From: Syngnathus acus
Lineage: Eukaryota > Chordata > Actinopteri > Syngnathiformes > Syngnathidae
Direction: 5' to 3'
Length of the DNA: 64,000 nucleotides
Assembly (NCBI RefSeq): GCF_901709675.1
Contig: NC_051095.1
Coordinates: forward strand, 12,227,956 to 12,291,955
The notes under the pieces were generated by a model, which made no database searches, was not told the origin of the DNA, and saw only the letters and a list, made by a program, of their open reading frames with translations. Position 1 is the first letter of the stretch. The number at the start of each line of letters is the position of its first letter. The position numbers were made by a program, and so were the translations under genes. Positions 10,835 through 23,500 of the stretch are shown piece after piece.

Positions 10835-13800
10835 CTAGTTGACGTGATTCAGGTGCACGTTGCCCACATGGGGCGCCCAGGTGCCGGGCCACATCTGAAG
10901 TTGGGAGACAATAAATCAGTCGTACGTCTAACGTGACAAGACAAGATGGGGACCTTACCTGCTGTTGTGGGTCAGTGTTGTCTGCGTTGTTTGGGACCAC
11001 TTTGATAATGGGGCTCCACGCAGGGTCGCCAGCATGCAAACCATTGTACATGGGTCCCCCAGGCCCCTCCGCCATTGGTGGATGAGGGGGCAACATGGTC
11101 CCTCCATACATTGACATGGGCATTCCCTGATGCAGAACACAGAATTTATATGTACCCTGGATTTTGTTTTCACGGAAGGGCTTAATTCAAGATTTAGGAA
11201 TGTATTATGTTCTTACACAGATGACTTAACCTGAATTTGTAAGTAAAGGACAGCAAACGACACAAAAATAGTGTCAATGCCCGGTCTGTTTTGGTCCACA
11301 CCGTGCCCATAAATCACATCATAAACAAGTCAAGCAATACAAAAGGTCATCTATAGGATCTAATGTCAGTTTTAAAGCAAGACTGTGCCATGATCTGTTG
11401 TCTAATATCTGCCAATTCATAGCCAGTTGATTTATCAATTGGGTGCTAGTTAAGGGGTTCTGTAAGTTTAAATTTAACTGAAGCACGTGGAGGGGTAAAT
11501 CTATATGAGACAAAAACATTGCAGATTTTGGGTGGGTCTGGACCATATCTTCCAGGATTAACGGTTTACTGCGCGTCGTTTGTCGCTTCAAAATGCCAAT
11601 ACAGACGTTAAACCGTGGATCCCATAGTCATTTCTTTGCGTTACCTTTGGGAAGTCCATGTAGGTGTTGGGCATGTGCTGAGGCTGGTGGAAGTTATTAG
11701 CGGGATTGGCGATGCCCGTGTCATCCTGCTCCATGGGCTGGTGCTGAGAGAAAGCCGACTGCTCCGCTTGCATCTGAGGATGCATCATGTGGCTACTCAT
11801 CAGGGGCTGGGACCAACCAGACATGCCCTCTGTAACAACAGGTTACCGCTTCAGCAAGAGGACAGAAAAAAAACCTTGGTGTTGACTTTTCCAAAAGTGG
11901 ACTAGTTTAAATAAGAAAGGTTGATGAAGTGAAGATAGTAATAGTTTTTCTCATTTATAAATGGCATTTACACTTTTCAACAGTCGAGTAATTAAAAGGA
12001 TTGGTCGAACCTGAAGCACTGCCAACACCAAATGACCAAATGCCTCCCTGTCCAACAGAGGCCGTGTAGCTGGTGGTGAGGAGAGGGGGGTTCACCGAGC
12101 CCGTCTGTCTGATTCTTGCCAGCCTTTCTGTGCCGATGGGGGGAGGAACTTTCCGATCTTGCTGCGAGGAGGTGCCTTGCTTCTGCTGGGGTGGCGGCGC
12201 CACGGCCGAGGTGGAGAGGCTGGAAGTTGACACTGTGGGTGGAGGCGGAACAGGAGAATCGCCTATTGGAGGATGAGGCCAAATTGAGACATTGAAAGTG
12301 GACTTCAGCAGAAAACTGTCTGACTGAAGTCTTTTAAGTGTTAAGTGTGACAGAAAAGCCATTTTGTGGCTCCTACCAGATGTGGATGCACTCCAAGGGT
12401 GAGGGGAAAAGTGCTGCCTGCTGAATGAGGGTGTGCCGACTCCCGTGTGGCCATGCAGATACACCGGACTCCCAGAGATACTGGTGGCATAACTGGTCAA
12501 TGCTGTGGGTGCAGACAGTATACATTTGGAGTTTTCATACACATCTTGGTTGACAATTCATTTGAAGTGCATAACTGAGGTCCTCCAAAATTTAAAAACA
12601 TGCATAGTGGCTTATTCAGACAAACGGCTGTTGTGGATGGCTGTCACACTTGCTTAAATAAAATGAAATTGGATACATTCAGTCAACTAGTCCATACCGA
12701 TGGGGCTGTTGACCATCCTCTGAGAGGCAGAGCGGTAACCTGGAGCTTTGGAATTGTCTGGAGGAGGCGGAGGAATCATGCTCTCCATCTGGCCCACATT
12801 CACGTAGGCCGGCGGGGCGGAGTACGAAGGTTCTGGAGGCGAGCGAGCAGGAAGATGGCCCCACACCTGATTGTTTCCCACCTGCACGATGAAAATTGAA
12901 CAAATGACTAAGTGCTGTACTGACATAAATATCACATTTCTAGGACAGAGTTGATGCAAAATCTTATTAGTTACAAAAATGGCCTCAGAACCTCAAAATG
13001 GTTAATCTCACTATCCCACAGTCTCAGTCAATTTGTTGTACCTGGTTATTATTCTCAAAGATGCTGCTGAAATTGAAGAGGCCTGCAGGACCAAAGTTGG
13101 GTGGCATTTGCTTGCCAGCGTTCGCCACATGCTGAATCTGGGAACCATTCATCATGCCAAGATTGGCTGAGACCTGAAGAGAGCCTTGGGCCTGACTTTG
13201 AGCCTGCAGAGGCAAACTTGTAGGCTGGGAGGTCTGGTTTTGTGTCTGTTTTACAGGTTCTTGCTGCGGATTGAAGGGCACGAACACAGACTGCGACTGC
13301 TGCTGCGTCTGCACCTGCTGCTGCTCGGGAAGAGAATAGTAAGGCCCAGATGGCTGCATACGGTGGGAGACTCTTGGCGCGGGGGCTGAGAAGTGTGGCA
13401 ATGTGTTGTTAGGGTGCGCAACGTTGTGCGAGAGGACAGGAGGAGGAACTGCGGTGAGGTGGGGGTTTGGCTGGGAGTTCAGGAGTGCCGGGGGAGGGTC
13501 TGTGGCTGAAATGGAGGACGGTGGGGTAGGCAACTGCTGCCGAGGTTCTGCTTTGGGAGGCAAAGCCACAGAGGTTGCAGCGAAGCTCGCCGAAGAAACG
13601 CCGTCGCTGGTGGGAACGGGCTGACTCTCAGCATGTTGAGGGGGTTTCTCTTTTCCGGGCGTCACAACAGCATTGGGCTCCGTTTTAAATTGCTGGAGGG
13701 GAGGCTGTGAGATATTTCCCACCGGCTGCTGGGAAGCATTAACTGGAGCCGTGGAGGAACTGTGCTGTGCCAAAGACCCTGCACCTCGTACCGCGCTGCC

Positions 13801-14578
13801 GCTGCTGGTCGCAGGGGTGGCGACGGACGCGGAGGTGACGGCGGCAGACCTGGGATCAGGGGCGAAGAGTTGTTTTCTGGCTGAGGAGGAGGTCGGGATG
13901 CTTGGCTGAGGGTTGTATGGCGTAGGATTGTGGGCAGGGGTCATCGCCGACGCTGGCGATGAGCTGGGAGCACTCGTGGTGGTGGTGTTGGTGGTCGTGG
14001 TCACTGCAGAGCTGGCGGTGTTGCCATGCTCACTGTTGGTCGAGTTAGGTCTGGCCGAGCCGGCTGCGCCTCCTCCGTTGTGTTTGGGGGAGCTATTAGC
14101 GCTGCCGGGGCTCACGGGTCGCACAGGGAAGGGTCCCCAGGTGCTGGCGGTGGGAGGGAACGTACCGCCAAACTGCGCCATGGGCAGCCGAGGGTGTCTG
14201 ATCTGGTGCATGGTCTGAGCTGCCAGTAGGGCCAGCTGGGGATGAGCGTAGGCAAGTGGCAGCGATACGGGGAAAGGCTGTCTGACATTTGATGACAGCC
14301 CTTTCCCCATCTTTCCTCCTGCCTGAGAAGAGGATGATGAAGAGGATGAAGAGGGTTGGAACGATACGCCTGTGGCGGTAACCAGTGAGCTGAGGGACTT
14401 TGGTCCCGAATTTGAACCACTGCCCCCCCCTGTGCTGTTGCCAAAGGACGACGAGGAGGATTTGGAGCCCGGTACTCTAATGTGATTGCGAGGAATCAGA
14501 TCCTCAAGTTCTTTGGCTGGGTCTTGGATTAGCGCATTGATCAACTGGACTGCATATCGTGTAGACTCCGTGCCCCCT
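10835..14578 (-). CDS. ankhd1: ankhd1 C-terminal low-complexity region (exons 33-39)
   Basis: A single 1,537-base exon (13042-14578) carries most of this Ser/Pro/Thr/Gln-rich region. It contains conserved islands such as FPVSLPLAYAHPQLALLAAQ, RHPRLPMAQFGGTFPP and APRVSHRMQPSG. Later exons add RQHFSPHPWSAS, DRKVPPPIGTERLARIRQTG and FSQHQPMEQDD, and end in MWPGTWAPHVGNVHLNHVN followed by TAG. These islands match the ends of vertebrate ANKHD1/ANKRD17. Confidence 0.93.
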
Positions 14579-17500
14579 CTGCAACAACAAAGTACACCTA
14601 ATTACGCCGACGAGCAAATGCGAATACACAGCAGAAATCTGGTTCAAACTGCAAGAAATAAATTAGAAGAAATGACTCAGCATGGCCCTAGTTACCATTC
14701 TATCTATCTTTCTAGCTAGTCACTGTTCAGTTCACAAGCGAGTACCAAAACTACTTGGGCCACATGATTTGGGGGGAAAAAAATCTGTCATTTTTATCCT
14801 TAAATGTTGCTATTTGATACGCAATAAACAATGTCAGATTGATTATACATAAATGTTTTGGTCCTTTAAGTTAGGTTTACAGTAAAGTCAAATGAACCTT
14901 GATTCATGATGGAAGGCAGGCAGACTGATGAGAAAATTGCATTCAACTACATTGTAGTGTCTGAATTCTTTCAATTGTTCTGATGCAATACCTACCTTAT
15001 GGTGATCATCCTTTCGCCGTTTTTGTCCTTCTGTTTGTCTACGTCGATGTGGGCTCCTGTCACATCTTGAATGGCCGTGATGTTGCAACCCCCGCGGCCC
15101 ATGATACGTGACACAACAGAAGCTGGCACAGAAAGCTTTTTTGATCTGCAAAAGAAGCAAATAGCCAGATTGAGCAAAGTATAATTAATCAAATGTATTA
15201 TTGGTTTAAAACACGCACACACTTACCGCCTGACAACCTCTTTCCAACCATCTTCTCTCTTCTGGCCCCTCTTGGGGCTTGTAAGGCTAAGCTTACTGTT
15301 GGGTGAGGTAACTGGAAGAGCCATGGTCTTGTACGGGGAGGGCAGCGAGTTTGTGCTGGAGTCGTGCATGTCTGGAGCTCTGTGGAGAAATAAGCAGTTA
15401 AAACTACCATTCTGATGAATGTAAATATGTCTCTATTAGAATAGAAAAAGTAAAAATCAAAACACAGCTATCGTTACTCCGCTCCACAGCCCCGCCCCCC
15501 AACATATGGCATCCATACATCCAAAAACACTTGACTCACTTTTGTGTTGGTTTTGAGATAGACACAGTGACCTTGTCCATCTTGGCTTCTACTGAAGGCT
15601 GAGGACAGTGTCTTTTTTCTGGGCCAACCAGAATGGTCTGGGCTTGGGCGACCCCTGACGATGGGGCAGAGGAGGATGAGGAGGATGATGAGGAGGACGT
15701 AGATGAGGTGAGGTCAGGGAGGTAGTTAAGCTCCTGACTCTTTCCACCACTGCTGCTGCTTTCGCTGGCGCAGTCGGTGCTGTCCAGAGGGTCTGAGTCG
15801 CTGTTGCCACCCGTCACGCCTCCGCTTCCACCTCGGGGCTCCCCGTGGATTTTGTTCTTGTCAGCCTTGTGCTGCGCTAGTGCAACCTATCAGAACAAGA
15901 AATGGTGTAAAATGGAAATAAAAAAGCAAGTATATCGGTTGTATTAAGCACAAACTACTAAGAGCTACTCACCTGCGGATCCTGTAATATTATAGGTTCA
16001 TTTGGCGAGTCCTTAGTCTTGTTCTTTTTGTTCTTGCGGTTGGTACTCGGGGTTGTAGCTACGCTTGCTCTCTTCTTCCCAAAAGCTGTGGAGAAAGTGG
16101 CTGAGGTGGCAGATATCCCAATGGTGGTGGTGGTCGTTGCACTGGGTGGTTCAATGGGAACCTCTGATTCTGAGAACGTACATAGTAAATGAGAGAAATT
16201 AGTATATTGCCCACATACAGTACTTATATGTTCTTGTCATCACTTATTTTAATGATCCGGCGATGCAGTGGATGCCCACTTATGTGCAACACTTCCCAAA
16301 ATGTCTCAACGGAGCTTCAAATAGTGAAGGGCTAGGCCTTGGCAGTTTTAATTTAAGGGTCATGAGTATTAACACTGGTGAAATACAACTCGTCACACTG
16401 TTGCACTTGGTATTACGCGCCCAAGATTGAGGCAGAAAATGACTAATGTCAGTAAAATCACCTTCAGCAGAATCTTCCTTCAGATCCTGCATATCCGATG
16501 AATCCTCCTTGATTTTTTGCCCCTCCTCCTCCTCCTCCATCTTCCTCTTCTGTTCCTCCTTCTTCTTCTTGCGCTTCTCTTTGCGCTTCTCTCGCTTGGC
16601 AGCCAGAGCCTGCTTCTTGCTCTCCTCTCGAGACTGAAGAACACACAGCCGTTTAAATGACACATTGGCTTGTTTATTTGGAAGCTGTCAACTCCCAGAG
16701 CGCAGCAACTGGCGGGCATTACCTTCTCCAGATCTAGCTCTTTGAGGAGAATGCTTGCGTTTTTGTTGGCCTCAGCTGCCTGCTGGTCTTTGGCTTTGAC
16801 AATAGTCTCCATGCACTGGTGGCACTTCTTCAAAAGCTCCTAGATAGAGAGGTGGGGATAAAGTTATAAGTTGGCTTGAATTGTATTTTGGTCTGGCAAA
16901 AACCCATGTAATGATCTGCTGTCACAAATGAATTAAATGCCTACCTTGTCAGCGATGGTGGCTATATATCTCATGCACTCAATATCTGAGGGAAATTGGT
17001 TGACTTCCTTGACAAGGTATTGCACCACTTTTACATGACCCTAGAATATAACATAATTTCATAAAGACCCAAACTCAATTACAAAAGCCATAGATATAAT
17101 CCTAACTAGTGACCGTACTGCACCTTGCGATAAGCAGCCATGAGAGGGGTAATTTTGCGGTTGTCGGCTGCATCCACATCAGCACTTGCATGCACTAAGA
17201 GCTGGACCACGTCAAAATGGCCACCATTTGCTGCCAGCCAGAGCGGTGTGTTTCCTTTCTTGTTCCGTACATCAATATGAGCACCCCTGCAAAATTGCGG
17301 AGCATTACGAATTACAGAATAGTACTTTCAAACTGCTTCAAAAGCTAATTTTATAAGACATGAGAAAAAGCATGAACTTCATACTTCATTTCGAATATCA
17401 AACACTGTTTGAGGGAGAACTGTTAATTCTGAAAGCTCTATAATGCTGAACACGAGCAACAAAAGCTACAGAGCTGTTCACCATCCGCCATTTTTTTAAA

Positions 17501-20500
17501 TAATGAATATTTGCTAAATGTTCCTAGCAGAATATTTTACTTACAATTTACAAACCCACGCTATCTGCCGATCTAAATTTCAAGTTATCCCAACACTGAA
17601 TAGGCTTGACACAATGAGTCAGTACTGTTAAATTGTGCAAAATGATACTTCTGATATTCCTAAATGGCTGACAAACACTGAACGCCACCCAACAAAATGA
17701 TCTTCGCACACAAAAATTCAAAGTACTCGCCTATTGATGAGCAGCTCACAAAACTTGTAGTGACCCTTGTCAGCAGCGATGGTGAGAGCAGTGTCCCTGG
17801 ATGACGGAACGGGTGGAGCATTTACATCAGCACCTTTATCCAACAGCACGCGGCCCACCTCAGCATAGCCTCCTGAGGCAGCTTCCATCAGAGGAGTGAG
17901 CCCAGTCTGCAAAAGTGAGACATCCAATAGTTATTGGAACAAGCACAATCTCACTTAATCTATGATAAACACATGGATGTGGCTCTACTTAAAGTAATCA
18001 AAGAATATTAAGAAATACTGAGAACCTTTCATGACGAAGAAATAAGATTTGTCACCTTTGCGCGATGTTCAACATTGGCCTTGCGATCCAGCAACAGACT
18101 AACAACCTCAGCGCGCCCCTGGAAGCAGGCTAGGGTCAAAGCTGTGTTTCTGTTGGTCTCAATTTGGGCATTGATGTCTGAGCCCATATCCAGCAACAAC
18201 TTGACTGCCGGTACATGACCATTCATTGCTGCCAGCATCAGAGGAGAGATTCCTAGTTTGCTGCCAGTCCTGGTGGGAAAGTTATTAAACACACTGTTAT
18301 GCACCCATTATGAGGTCCAATGTGATATATTAACATTTATTCCAAACAATAAAATACTTGAAATATGCAGCACTTATTTAATATATGTAACTGTATCATT
18401 GTCACCCATTAACTAGACATTAATCACAAGTCTATATTTATCTATGGTGTGAACAACTGTGTGTTTATGAGAAAAGCTAACGGGCTTTTGATTTGCTTAT
18501 TTTACTATCTCGTTACTCGGCGTAGAAATTGTATATCAGTATCAAATACATGACTCATTGGTCATTAACATCTCATGGAGTAGTTGCCCTCACCTGGAGT
18601 TGATTTCAGCTCCAGCATTGAGGAGTATCTTGATGATGTTAACATAACCACCAGAGGCCGCAAGGCTCAAAGGCGTGTAGTCAGAAACATTGCGGTGCTC
18701 CTTATTTGCGCCTCGTAGCAACAGCAATTCAACAACCTGATTAAACAATGATGAATATGGAAAGAAGTTTTAAGACTGCCAGTACAATAAAGTGTGATCA
18801 AAATACACGATTACTGTACCTCCTGTCGTCCCCCCGAGCAGGCCAAAGAGAGAGGTGTGTCTTTGGTTCTCTCAGACTGCGCCTCAATGTCACCACCTTT
18901 GTCGAGTAAAACTTCCACAACTCCAACATGGCCAGCAGTAGCAGCCAGGATGAGAGGAGTAAAACCTAGGCAGAACAGTTTACTGCTTATTGTTTTTGTT
19001 TTACTTAAAGAAACCTTTGATCATTCTAAATAAGCAGCTCAGGTTCAACCTCTTCAATCTTAAATCCGCACAGAACCAGGTAAACATATCTTGGTCCTGG
19101 GGCCAGGGGGCTAATTTCATTTTCTTTCAATGAGAAACATTGTTTTGCAATTGCACATTTGTGAAACAAAGTTACGCTGTACCTTTTTTGTCACGGTGTT
19201 CAATGTTGGCTCCTCGTGCAATGAGGACAGATACCAGTTCCTCGTGTCCTCCGGCGCAGGCCAATGTCAGCGCAGTGTCATGGTTACTCTCCGTCTGTGG
19301 AGAAGACAATTTCCATCATTCATTATTTGAACATTCTCATTTACATTTGTTATGTCTCAGTACATTGGCAAATGTCAAAGTGCCTTACGTGGGCATCAAT
19401 GTCAACAGAGGGGTAGAGGGGTAGCACAGATGGTGGCGAGGAGATGTTGGCAGACGTCTGTGTGGATGGTTGGGACAAGGGAGTGGGTGAGGTGTTCGTG
19501 TTCAGCATGGGCACACGGCTGCTCACAGCTGAAATACCAAAATGGAGAAAGTTAGGAGAAGCATAAAATTGTGAGGTAACATTGGCTTTGAGCCATGCCT
19601 ACACGTCCTTGCTTAATTTCGTATACTATCGGCTCTGAGTGGGACAACTTGTCAAAGTTGATCACAGAAACTTAGAGCATCATGCACTGACCTGCAATTA
19701 AATCATCCAGCGTATCTGTGAGCATCTGTGCCGGTGTAGCAACCATGAGTCCATCTGGGGCCTGCTGAGGTATCATTCCAGGAGCTAACCCAGTCAACTG
19801 TTGGCCTTGTCCCGACTGCTGTTGGCCCAACATCTGCTGTCCTACCAGAACCCTTTGGAGGTCGGGACTGGTACTTCCCGGGTATTCTGCAGAGTTGTAA
19901 TCTGGCAGAGGCTGGACAGGAACGAAGGCAGTTGGGAGAGGTGGAGGTGGTGGCTGAGGATGGGGTTGGGCCTGTGGTGAAAGGGGCAGAGGGGGCTGTT
20001 GTGGGGGCTGTGACGCATCTCTGTAAAGGATGGTGCCCACTTGGGGAAGTTTGGTGTAATCTTCTTCTCGATCTGCCTCATCTTCTGAGCCTTCTTCCTC
20101 CTCCTCTTCTTCTTCTTCCTCCTCCTCCTCCTCCTCCTCTTCTTCCTCTTCCTCCTCCTCTTCCTCCTCCTCCTCCTCCTCCTCCTCTTCTTCCTCGTCA
20201 TCATCATCATCTTCCTCATCATCTTCCTCATCCTGACAAGGATACGAAAAAAAGATGCTTTATGTAGCCACAGACATCCAACAGCAATAATGAAAGGTAC
20301 TAATTCAAAAGTATTAAGAATGAAAACTAACATCTTCCTCATCCTCCCCAGGGAGCTCGTCTTGCTCCCCGTCCTTGTTAGCCTCTTCATCCGTGTCAGA
20401 GCTGGAGCGTATAAGGGCAGCTGGCGTGAGAGGAAGGGACCCAGGAACAGACGAAGTACCTCCAGGACCTGGGCCTGGCCCTTGACTTAGTCCGGCCTCC

Positions 20501-23500
20501 TTCGCTTCCATGTATTCTTTGGTGAACTGTTGTTGTGTTTTTAGCTGCAACTGGCGTTCCACCTTCTGCAGCTCCTTTAAGATTTTCTTTTTCTTCTGAA
20601 CCTGAAAAGATGACAAATATCTTTGTTTGATCAACTTAACCTGCAATGCCAAATTGCATGTGTAGGCAAAATTAAGTTGAGAGGGAAGTCTAATAACTAG
20701 TACTAAAATACTTGACAGAGGAAGACCTGGACTCGATAGTGGACAACGGGTTACCTGCTCTTCTCGGCTCTTCTTCAGCTCCTCAATTTTGTCTTTGGTG
20801 AGTGGCTCCCCTTGGATGAGTTCTAGCGACTGAAGCTGGGCTTTTTCAATAGCGCTAATGCGTTGGCCTAGCTCATTCAACTTTCCCTCAGTTTCTTCCA
20901 CAATGCACTCCAGAGGCTGGCACAGGTGGAAAGGCGGCAGAGGCTCTGGTTCCGGTCCCCGGCCAACTGAGCTGGGAATGCCAGGCTGAAGTGCTGCCTG
21001 TCTCTGCTTGGACGCACCTGGATTGAAATAGAAAAGTTGTGATTTTGGATTGATTAGCACTAATCAGACATTAAAGGTGTAGCTGTGAAGTTCCCTCGCC
21101 TCTGGATTTACGCTAGCTCATCTAATCATATCCTCCATTTATTAATTAAAACACTTGATTTCTAGGACTGGAAGTCAAATTCTATACTGTACAAAGTACA
21201 TGATAATTTACCGTGTCACAGTATTAAGAGAGTAAAACAGAGACTATCTATCTATCTATCCAGTTTTTCCTTCTTTAATTACTTAATTTCACTCAATGAT
21301 TGAATAAAATTTTTGTTGGCGTATAGATATTTTCATGGATGGAATACATTTGACTTGTTAAAACAACAACAGGCGTAGTCTTGATTAACTGAGCCTTCGC
21401 CTACGGCTTTTCGGTTGGCTTTTTTGTAAGGTTTAGAGTCACACATGTATACCTTTGTTCGAGACAGGTGGGGGTGTTGCGATGTTTGATGGCGCTCTGT
21501 CAGGCTCCTGAGGGGGAACTACCATAGCAAGTGCTTGGAATGGGACGCGAGGAACCTGTGAGCATTTTTATCATTGTACAGTAAAACTGATGAAAAATTA
21601 TTCAGACTACATGCACAACATTGTTGGTCTATTTACCTGAGAAGCATCTTGCGAGGGGGGAGTAAGCTGGGAGAGATCAGGGGCTGGTACAGAAAGGATG
21701 TTGTTGGGATAGTCCAACAGGTAGGACACGACATTGGTGTGGCCACCCTTAGCAGCTTCAATCAACATGGTCGAGCCATCCTATGAATAGAGAAAGATAG
21801 ACTGTTAATACTTGACAGAATTATATTTAATATGCTTCCTCTGATGTATGAAAATGCACAATACTTTGAGTCTGTGTGTTGGGTCCGCCCCATGTGCCAG
21901 CAGCAATTCCACCACAGCCAGATGTCCTCCAGCACAGGCTAGAGACACCACTGTGTGATCATTATTGGCGGTAGCTCTGTTTACATTAGCACCTGGACAT
22001 CAGATGGAAGAAAAAAGAAAAAAACATTCAAATGTAAGAAGAGTTGCATTGTCAATCTGCATCATTAGAAATGTACAGTCTCAAAATAAGTCTACAATTC
22101 CGATCATAAAGCATAATTTTTTTTGTATCCTCTTGAAATAGACATTTTTATACTACAAAAATAATAATAAAAAAAATCTTTATACACTTTTTTTTCCAAT
22201 ATTTTTAACACACCTTTGCTGATAAGAAACTGTACTGTGCAGAGATGCCCTGCTCTTGCAGCCTTCATCAAGGGCGTCCGGCCCCCTTCAGACTCATGTT
22301 CCTGGGAAGAAAAGAAACAGATTTTTTTTTTTTTTTTGTAATTCTTTCCAAATGTACTATACGAGTTCTAGAAATCTGAGGGGGAAAACGTAGGTAATAA
22401 CATACCAGGTTGGCTCCCGCCTGCAACAGCACGTCCGCGACATCCGTGTGACCATTTTCACACGCGTATGTCAGCGCCGTATCACCAGTCGCCGTGGTGG
22501 CATGAACATTAGCCCCTGAATAACAAAAGCAGACAAGATCGCAATCAAAATTGCACAGTTCTTAACACATCCAAGCATAATCTGGCATTGAAAGTGCTCT
22601 GTTGATGGCCTCGCTGCTTTCCGCACACCTGCTGCCAGAAGATATTTGACCAACTCAAGATGGCCCTCTTGTGCCGCTTCCATGAGAGGAGTAGAGCAGC
22701 CTAACTCAATGTCGGCCCCTGCTTTGATAAGGAAGTCGGCTACTTCCAAGAAGCCTCCGCAACAAGCTAGAGTGAGAGCCGTCTCCTGAGTCTCTTCTGT
22801 CTGGGCATTGATGTTAGCACCTGAACAAAAATCAATCACAATCAGCAGATGCCCAATTTTTTAGAAACACTTATAAAGTACCATATAGTCCAGGAAAATC
22901 AAACCGACAAAAATGTCTGGCTGGATATGAATGCGTTTATCCACAGAGCTGAAAAACATTGCAATGATACAGCTGGATGATGGATACTACAAAAATATCA
23001 ATTAATGAGATACAGTTAGGGCTCAAATCAAATCATGCTGAAACAATGTCAAATACACTCCACCACAATTTTGCGTTTTTTAACAAGCAAAGCTTTGTTA
23101 CCTTGTGCAAGGAGAAGTGCTACCATCTCTTCATGGCCTTCTCTTGCTGCTTCCATTAAGGGGGTGTAGCCCTCATCATTAACCTGGACACGAATCACCA
23201 TCATAAGATGTTAGCAAAACATTTTGAATACTCATTTATCCAACTAGTCTTCAAAGACTTTTAAAAACATTGCATCCAAGTAAAAAGGTCTGACGAATCT
23301 TTGTCATGCTCAAATTCTACGTTACTAAAATGATAATTTATTGAACTGGGGGGGCAAATCCAGCCACATGAGACCAGCCTCACTGGTCACACTGGGTAAG
23401 GGACTTCTCCCTTCAAGGATAATATTACAGCTGCTGAGTCCCACCTCAGGTGAATTGGTGTTTTACAATCATGATTTACATAAACAGTAAACAATGTACA

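Noticed and set aside
13186-14218. Several plus-strand frames of 67-101 residues
   Set aside because: They are antisense shadows of the 1,537-base ankhd1 exon, which has clear family motifs on the minus strand.
19932-20267. Plus-strand open frame rich in Leu and Pro
   Set aside because: It is the antisense of the Glu-rich exon 18 of ankhd1.
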